Of a stretch of DNA of 9,936 bases, positions 6,013 through 9,936 are shown in pieces. Every line of letters begins with the position of its first letter. Within the stretch, counting starts at the first letter, position 1. The notes beneath the pieces are model-generated. The model had not been told where the DNA came from, did not search any database, and saw only the letters and a list, made by a program, of their open reading frames with translations. The translations under genes and the position numbers were made by a program. This DNA is from JBAZBO01 sp041671425 (GTDB lineage Bacteria > Patescibacteriota > WWE3 > UBA101185 > UBA10185): the NCBI GenBank assembly GCA_041671425.1, contig JBAZBO010000035.1, positions 1-9,936 on the forward strand. The letters run 5' to 3'.

Positions 6013-7305
6013 CTATAAGTTTTTGGAAATAAGGTCTCGGACCACGCCAGCGTCAGCTTTTCCCTTGGTTTCTCTCATCACCATACCCACCAAGAACTCT
6101 ATCGAGGATGTCTTGCCCTTTCTGTAGTCATCGATAACACTCGGATTTGCAGCAAGAACCCTTTCAATAACAGGCATAAGATCACCAGTACCACTGATCT
6201 TGTCTTTGGCCTGATCTTGCACCTTCATATATTCATCAACACTCATAGCTAGATACTCGGGCTTATTTAGAAGGTTATTGGCTGTCAAAACAGCGTCCTG
6301 ACCCTTCCCCATAAGCTCCTCGAACATACAAAGGGCTTCGGATGAAACCAACCGTCTGGAAATAGCACTTGTAAGTCCATAATCTTTGCAAAATCTATCA
6401 GCCTTCTGCTCTGGCAACTCGGGAAGTCTTTTCCTTAGCTCCTCGATATATGTATCATCAAAGACCATCGACGGGATATCCGGCTCAGGAAAATATCTAT
6501 AGTCATGGGCTTCTTCTTTTATTCTCTGGGAAACTGTAGATTTGGTAGCTTCATCGTAACCCCTATTTTCTTGAATTACTTTCCCTCCAGACTTAAGGAT
6601 CTCTATCTGCCTGGTCACTTCAGCGTTTACCGCATTCTCCAGAAACCTGAAAGAATTTATGTTTTTTATCTCAACTTTATAGTTAGGCAGCTCAGTATCT
6701 GGCATCTCAGGTGTTCTGATGGAAATATTGGCCTCCAGCCGCATCTGACCCTTTTCCATATCCGCATCGCCTACCCCAGTAGATCTAAGGATCTGCTGAA
6801 GTCTCTTGGAAAATTCCACCGCATCCTCTATAGAAGTAAACACGGGTTTGGTCACAAGCTCCCCCAATGGCATACCTGACTTATTAAAATCTATCAGGGT
6901 CATACCTTTTTCATGAAAAGATTTGGCCGTATCCTCTTCCATATGGACCCTTTCAATTTCTACGATCTTGCCAGAATCAAGTGTCACACTGCCACCGGAA
7001 CAAAGTGGGTGCTTGTATTGGCTGATCTGATAACCTTTGGGCAGATCGGGATAGAAATAATGCTTCCTGTCAAAGCGGGACTCTTTGTTTACAGTACCAC
7101 CCAGTGCCAGTCCAAAAAGCTGAACCTTCCTGATAGCGTCCTGATTAGGTACAGGTAGAGCCCCAGGTAGACCAAGGCAGGTAGGGCAAGTGTGAGTGTT
7201 TGGTTCCGCGCCATAGATATCAGCACCACATGCGCAAAACATTTTCGTAGCAGTTTTAACGTGAAAATGAACCTCTAGTCCTAAAACTAATCTATAATCT
7301 TTCAT
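6013..7305 (-). CDS. gatB: Asp-tRNA(Asn)/Glu-tRNA(Gln) amidotransferase subunit B
   Basis: GatB binds the mischarged tRNA, phosphorylates the Glu or Asp side chain and accepts ammonia from GatA. The 430 residues carry the GatB cradle: GLEVHFHV near the N-terminus, zinc cysteines C24, C26, C40 and C43, KHYFYPDLPKGYQISQ (81-96), the catalytic-site HMEEDTAK (121-128), DFNKSGMPLGE (139-149) and RYFPEPDIP (270-278). The YqeY-like tail ends at GKADAGVVRDLISKNL (415-430). It is about 45-50 residues shorter than many GatBs, apparently in the helical and tail region; the core is complete. The ATG overlaps the stop of the HEPN-like gene by 4 nt, and AGGAG (7317-7313) sits 7 nt upstream, so translational coupling in the gat operon is likely. 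Confidence 0.97.
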   Translation of the reverse strand: MKDYRLVLGLEVHFHVKTATKMFCACGADIYGAEPNTHTCPTCLGLPGALPVPNQDAIRKVQLFGLALGGTVNKESRFDRKHYFYPDLPKGYQISQYKHPLCSGGSVTLDSGKIVEIERVHMEEDTAKSFHEKGMTLIDFNKSGMPLGELVTKPVFTSIEDAVEFSKRLQQILRSTGVGDADMEKGQMRLEANISIRTPEMPDTELPNYKVEIKNINSFRFLENAVNAEVTRQIEILKSGGKVIQENRGYDEATKSTVSQRIKEEAHDYRYFPEPDIPSMVFDDTYIEELRKRLPELPEQKADRFCKDYGLTSAISRRLVSSEALCMFEELMGKGQDAVLTANNLLNKPEYLAMSVDEYMKVQDQAKDKISGTGDLMPVIERVLAANPSVIDDYRKGKTSSIEFLVGMVMRETKGKADAGVVRDLISKNL

Positions 7306-7685
7306 AACCTTACTCCTAAAGCTTCTAAACCTTTCTTCAGCTTCCCAACCGCATCGGTAAGTACATAGTGTGGGGGCTCATAATTAGTTTCATGGACTAT
7401 ATTGTTCCTTATCTTGTGTGCTTCCCAGATCTTGTTAAGTGTTATGTTGTCAAAAAGATCAGCCCCGTTTTTTAGCCGTTCTCCAAGTGAATTACCTTCG
7501 ACTATATCCCTCAAAGCATTATCAAGACATTTATCAGCAGTAATGAGGGCTTGCCTCAACTGGCTAGGTGACTTACCTGCCAATAAAACCTCAACATTCT
7601 TCCAGTCAGTCTTGATCTTAATAACAGTCTCCGACGTTACGGTCTTTTTCTTCTTTATACCAAGTAGGAACTCCAGAATACCCAT
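7302..7685 (-). CDS. small HEPN-like protein encoded inside the gatCAB operon
   Basis: This is a 127-residue protein. The N-terminus is a short hydrophobic/amphipathic stretch followed by four lysines (1-14), then a mostly helical domain (about 40-125). The segment KIRNNIVHE (91-99) carries R93 and H98 in an Rx4H pattern with Asn next to the Arg, the signature of HEPN domains, whose members include RNases and nucleic-acid-binding partners. The upstream helix (48-60, ADKCLDNALRDI) and the tail KLKKGLEALGV also fit that fold. It starts 2 nt after the gatA stop with AAAGGGGG (7700-7693) as SD 7 nt upstream, and overlaps gatB by 4 nt, so it is co-translated with the amidotransferase. No MNT nucleotidyltransferase antitoxin gene is adjacent, so a toxin role is not supported by context. 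The HEPN assignment is by motif only and the function is unknown. Confidence 0.85.
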   Translation of the reverse strand: MGILEFLLGIKKKKTVTSETVIKIKTDWKNVEVLLAGKSPSQLRQALITADKCLDNALRDIVEGNSLGERLKNGADLFDNITLNKIWEAHKIRNNIVHETNYEPPHYVLTDAVGKLKKGLEALGVRL

Positions 7686-7687
7686 CT

Positions 7688-9115
7688 CTAAACCCCCTTT
7701 GGGAATTTAATAAAGTCAGTAGCTGATTGGAACGACTTGGCCACACCCAATACCGTGGATTCAGCAAACATCGGGCCAAGGAACTGAAGCCCTACCGGTA
7801 ACCCATCTGAGAAACCACAATTCACAGTAATACCTGTAATCCCTGCTATAGCAGCGGGCAGATTCAAAACGTCCATCATCTCTCCAAACATAGAATCCCC
7901 CTCACTCTCGCCAATTTTCACTGCAGTTACATGCATAGTAGGACCTAGAATAACATCAACTTTCTCAAATGCTTTTTCAAAATCGTCAATAAGCAAAGTC
8001 CTTACTTTCTGGGCTTTGGAATAATATTGGTCATAGTATCCGGCACTCAACGCGTAGGCCCCAAGCATCATCCTCTTCTTGGCTTCAAAACCAAAGCTAG
8101 ACCTATCATTTCCAAATCTTATACCATCATATCTTGCGAGGTTGGAAGATACCTCAGACCTTTGGAGAATCGTATAGACAGCGATCGAATATTTGGGATC
8201 TATCAGATCAAGATCGATTATATCGGCCCCAAGGTCTCTAAGGACAGAAAGTGACTTCTCAACCGCTTCTCTGACACCAGGAGCAAGATCCATCTCAAAG
8301 TACGACTTAGGTCTTCCTATCTTTAAGCCTTTCAAACTTACATTGGCTGTATTTGCCAAATAATTCTCAACAGGAACGGGTGACGTGGTGGCATCATGGA
8401 GATCATTACCGGCTATAGTCTGCAGTATCAAAGCTGCATCTTCAACGTTCTTAGTTATGGGGCCGGGTGAATCTGTTGAAGATGCCATAGCAATAAGGCC
8501 ATATCTGGAAACTCTGCCATATGTAGGCTTAAGACCCGTAACACCACACCAAGAGGCCGGGCATCGTATGCTGCCACCAGTCTCACTGCCAATAGCAAAC
8601 AAACACATGTGTGAAGCCACCGCAGCAGCAGAACCACCTGAAGAACCTCCAGGCACCCTAGTAACATCCCAAGGGTTTTTCGTAGTAAAGAAATCCGAAG
8701 TCTCGGTCGATGAGCCATGCGCCCAAGCATCCATATTGGTCTTACCGAGTAATATGGCACCCGCATCCTTTAATCTCTGTGTAACAGCAGACTCATATGG
8801 AGGAACGAAATCCTCCAGTACCTTGGACGAGGCAGTAGTTTTCACACCTTTTGTGCAGAAATTATCTTTACAGGCATACGGCATACCCAAAAGTGGTTTT
8901 GCCTCAAAAGCCTGTAATCCCTTTTGCTTGATTTCTTTATCAGCCTCTTCAGCCGACTGCAAAGCTTCTTTTCCCGTTACGGTAACAAAAGCTTTGATCT
9001 CAGGATCAGATCTCTCAATAGCCGACAGGCAATCTTGCACAATAGCCTGACTGGTGATATCACCATGCTTAAGCTTTTCCAATGCTGAATTGACAGTAAG
9101 TTCGTTGAGTGTCAT
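7688..9115 (-). CDS. gatA: Asp-tRNA(Asn)/Glu-tRNA(Gln) amidotransferase subunit A
   Basis: GatA is the amidase-signature glutaminase that releases ammonia from Gln and channels it to GatB. The 475 residues are full length. The Ser-cisSer-Lys triad is visible as K83 (in ACKDNF), S158 (in GGSSGGS, 156-162) and S182 (in GSETGGS, 176-182), each offset by 4 from the Staphylococcus aureus enzyme (K79, S154, S178). SNLARYDGIRFG (324-335) and the YYDQYYSKAQKVR region (360-372) are typical of GatA rather than other amidases. The ATG overlaps the gatC stop in an ATGA junction with a short AGGG 4 nt upstream. With gatC and gatB in the same operon, the amidotransferase assignment is secure. Whether it makes Gln-tRNA, Asn-tRNA or both depends on which synthetases the genome has. 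Confidence 0.97.
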   Translation of the reverse strand: MTLNELTVNSALEKLKHGDITSQAIVQDCLSAIERSDPEIKAFVTVTGKEALQSAEEADKEIKQKGLQAFEAKPLLGMPYACKDNFCTKGVKTTASSKVLEDFVPPYESAVTQRLKDAGAILLGKTNMDAWAHGSSTETSDFFTTKNPWDVTRVPGGSSGGSAAAVASHMCLFAIGSETGGSIRCPASWCGVTGLKPTYGRVSRYGLIAMASSTDSPGPITKNVEDAALILQTIAGNDLHDATTSPVPVENYLANTANVSLKGLKIGRPKSYFEMDLAPGVREAVEKSLSVLRDLGADIIDLDLIDPKYSIAVYTILQRSEVSSNLARYDGIRFGNDRSSFGFEAKKRMMLGAYALSAGYYDQYYSKAQKVRTLLIDDFEKAFEKVDVILGPTMHVTAVKIGESEGDSMFGEMMDVLNLPAAIAGITGITVNCGFSDGLPVGLQFLGPMFAESTVLGVAKSFQSATDFIKFPKGV

Positions 9116-9411
9116 TGATCCCTATTGAAAACCGCCTTAGTGGCAAACTTGTTATCCACTACTTCTTTGGCATTTGATAACGCCTCTTCTTTAGTTAAAG
9201 AATTTCTTGTCTGCGTATCATCTCTGTAGACATTTACAAGACCTGTTACTTGATATGTTTCAACTACGGTCTTGGTGTCAAGCTCATCTAGGATGTTTAT
9301 ATAGTTTAGGGTATCTGTTAATACTTCAGAAAGCTTCTCGCTCTCAACTTCTGATAGGTGAAGATTACACAGGGTGGCAATATGTTCTATATCCTTTTTT
9401 TCAAGAGCCAT
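9112..9411 (-). CDS. gatC: Asp-tRNA(Asn)/Glu-tRNA(Gln) amidotransferase subunit C
   Basis: GatC is the small subunit that wraps around the GatA-GatB interface and stabilises the complex. The 99 residues match the family length. Recognisable parts are the N-terminal helix KKDIEHIATLCNLHLS (5-20), the second helix ending TLNYINILDELDT (34-46), and the extended C-terminal part with VYRDD (61-65) and a final FNRDQ. It is the first gene of the gat operon and overlaps gatA by 4 nt. The ATG at 9411 has no SD, but a good promoter places the transcription start at or beside it. Confidence 0.95.
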   Translation of the reverse strand: MALEKKDIEHIATLCNLHLSEVESEKLSEVLTDTLNYINILDELDTKTVVETYQVTGLVNVYRDDTQTRNSLTKEEALSNAKEVVDNKFATKAVFNRDQ

Positions 9412-9418
9412 AATGACC

Positions 9419-9446
9419 AGTATATAGCCAAATCACATACTTTCAA
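9419..9446 (-). promoter_or_regulatory. promoter of the gatC-gatA-HEPN-gatB operon, probably leaderless
   Basis: Minus strand: TTGAAA (9446-9441, 5 of 6 to TTGACA), 16-nt spacer, TATACT (9424-9419, 5 of 6 to TATAAT), then 7 nt to the gatC ATG. This is the best promoter match in the window. It overlaps the last codons and stop of htpX. Initiation about 7 nt after the -10 would give an mRNA starting at the AUG. Confidence 0.65.
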
Positions 9447-9936
9447 GCCTTCTTATCCTTTCTTCGATCGACGGATGCGTATCAAAAAGCCCAGCTACGG
9501 ATCTGCCTATTCCACTTTTAATCGGGCTTACAATATAAAGGTGGGCTGTAGCACCATTGGCTGCCTCCAGGATCTCAGAGTCCACGGAAAGCTTCCTTAA
9601 TGCACTTGCCAACCCTGACGGATATCTCGTCAATAAAGCTGCAGTGGAATCAGCAAGGTATTCTCTGTTTCTGCTTATAGCCAGTTTGATCAACGTAGAA
9701 ATAATTGGACTTAAGATAAGAAATATTAGGCCGATCAGTAGGATAATCCCTCCAGCCGATGAATTACCTGATCTTCTTCGCGAACCATAGAATCTACCTC
9801 TAAAGACGAAGTCAGCAATCATAGTTACCGTACCCACCAAAATGCTCACAATAGACATAAGCCTAATATCATAATTACCTATATGGGAAAGCTCATGAGC
9901 TATGACCCCTTCAAGTTCCAGCTTCTCCAACCTCTC
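9433..9936 (-). CDS. htpX: HtpX-type membrane zinc metalloprotease, N-terminus beyond window edge
   Basis: The frame is open to the window edge and shows the last 167 residues of an M48-family protease that degrades damaged membrane proteins. Numbering visible residues from 9936, HELSH (14-18) is the HExxH zinc and catalytic motif. Two hydrophobic segments (about 26-45 and 62-84) are membrane helices. NREYLAD (90-96) supplies the third zinc ligand, E92. The C-terminus has the HtpX-typical DTHPSIEERIRRLES. A TTG at 9930 is an internal Leu codon and not the start, because motif context continues upstream. HtpX is usually about 290 aa, so roughly 120 residues, including the first membrane helices, lie outside. 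The gatC promoter overlaps its 3' end. Confidence 0.95.
   Translation of the reverse strand, partial: ERLEKLELEGVIAHELSHIGNYDIRLMSIVSILVGTVTMIADFVFRGRFYGSRRRSGNSSAGGIILLIGLIFLILSPIISTLIKLAISRNREYLADSTAALLTRYPSGLASALRKLSVDSEILEAANGATAHLYIVSPIKSGIGRSVAGLFDTHPSIEERIRRLESM

Noticed and set aside
1976..9435. Alternative genetic code with TGA read as glycine (Gracilibacteria/SR1)
   Set aside because: TGA ends the clpE-type, HEPN-like, gatC and htpX genes exactly where their families end or the next gene begins, so TGA is a stop here.
9433..9930. HtpX start at TTG 9930
   Set aside because: The HtpX motif region continues upstream in frame to the window edge. This codon is an internal leucine and the true start is outside.

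Overview
This window looks like core chromosome from a small-genome bacterium, most likely a member of the Candidate Phyla Radiation (Patescibacteria). That is an inference from gene content: a DNA polymerase I without the 5' nuclease domain, an isolated rplS, a short GatB and a compact GatCAB operon. G+C is roughly 40-45% by eye. TGA is used as a stop in several genes, so this is not the Gracilibacteria/SR1 code. No phage, insertion-sequence, CRISPR, tRNA or rRNA gene was recognised.

Every supported gene is on the minus strand, so transcription runs from high to low coordinates. In that order: the C-terminal part of an HtpX membrane metalloprotease (9936-9433, cut by the window edge); gatC, gatA, a small HEPN-like gene and gatB, with 2-nt gaps or 4-nt overlaps; polA; a ClpE-type AAA+ unfoldase; rplS (ribosomal protein L19); a 374-nt gene-free stretch; and an ABC-F ATPase (1213-1, C-terminus beyond the edge). 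GatCAB amidates mischarged Glu-tRNA(Gln) and/or Asp-tRNA(Asn). The ClpE-type protein and HtpX are protein quality-control factors. L19 and ABC-F act at the ribosome.

Four signals are worth attention. (1) The stretch upstream of the ABC-F gene holds a 33-codon ORF with an excellent Shine-Dalgarno (SD) sequence, followed by a 15-bp perfect terminator-like hairpin ending 28 nt before the ABC-F start. This resembles the leader-peptide attenuators known for antibiotic-responsive ABC-F genes. (2) A CIRCE-like HrcA operator, with one perfect half-site, lies on the promoter of the clpE-type gene. (3) Several transcription units have a -10-like hexamer 6-7 nt before the start codon and no SD, which suggests leaderless mRNAs, while genes inside the gat operon do have SD-like sequences. 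(4) A HEPN-like protein with an Rx4H motif is embedded between gatA and gatB.
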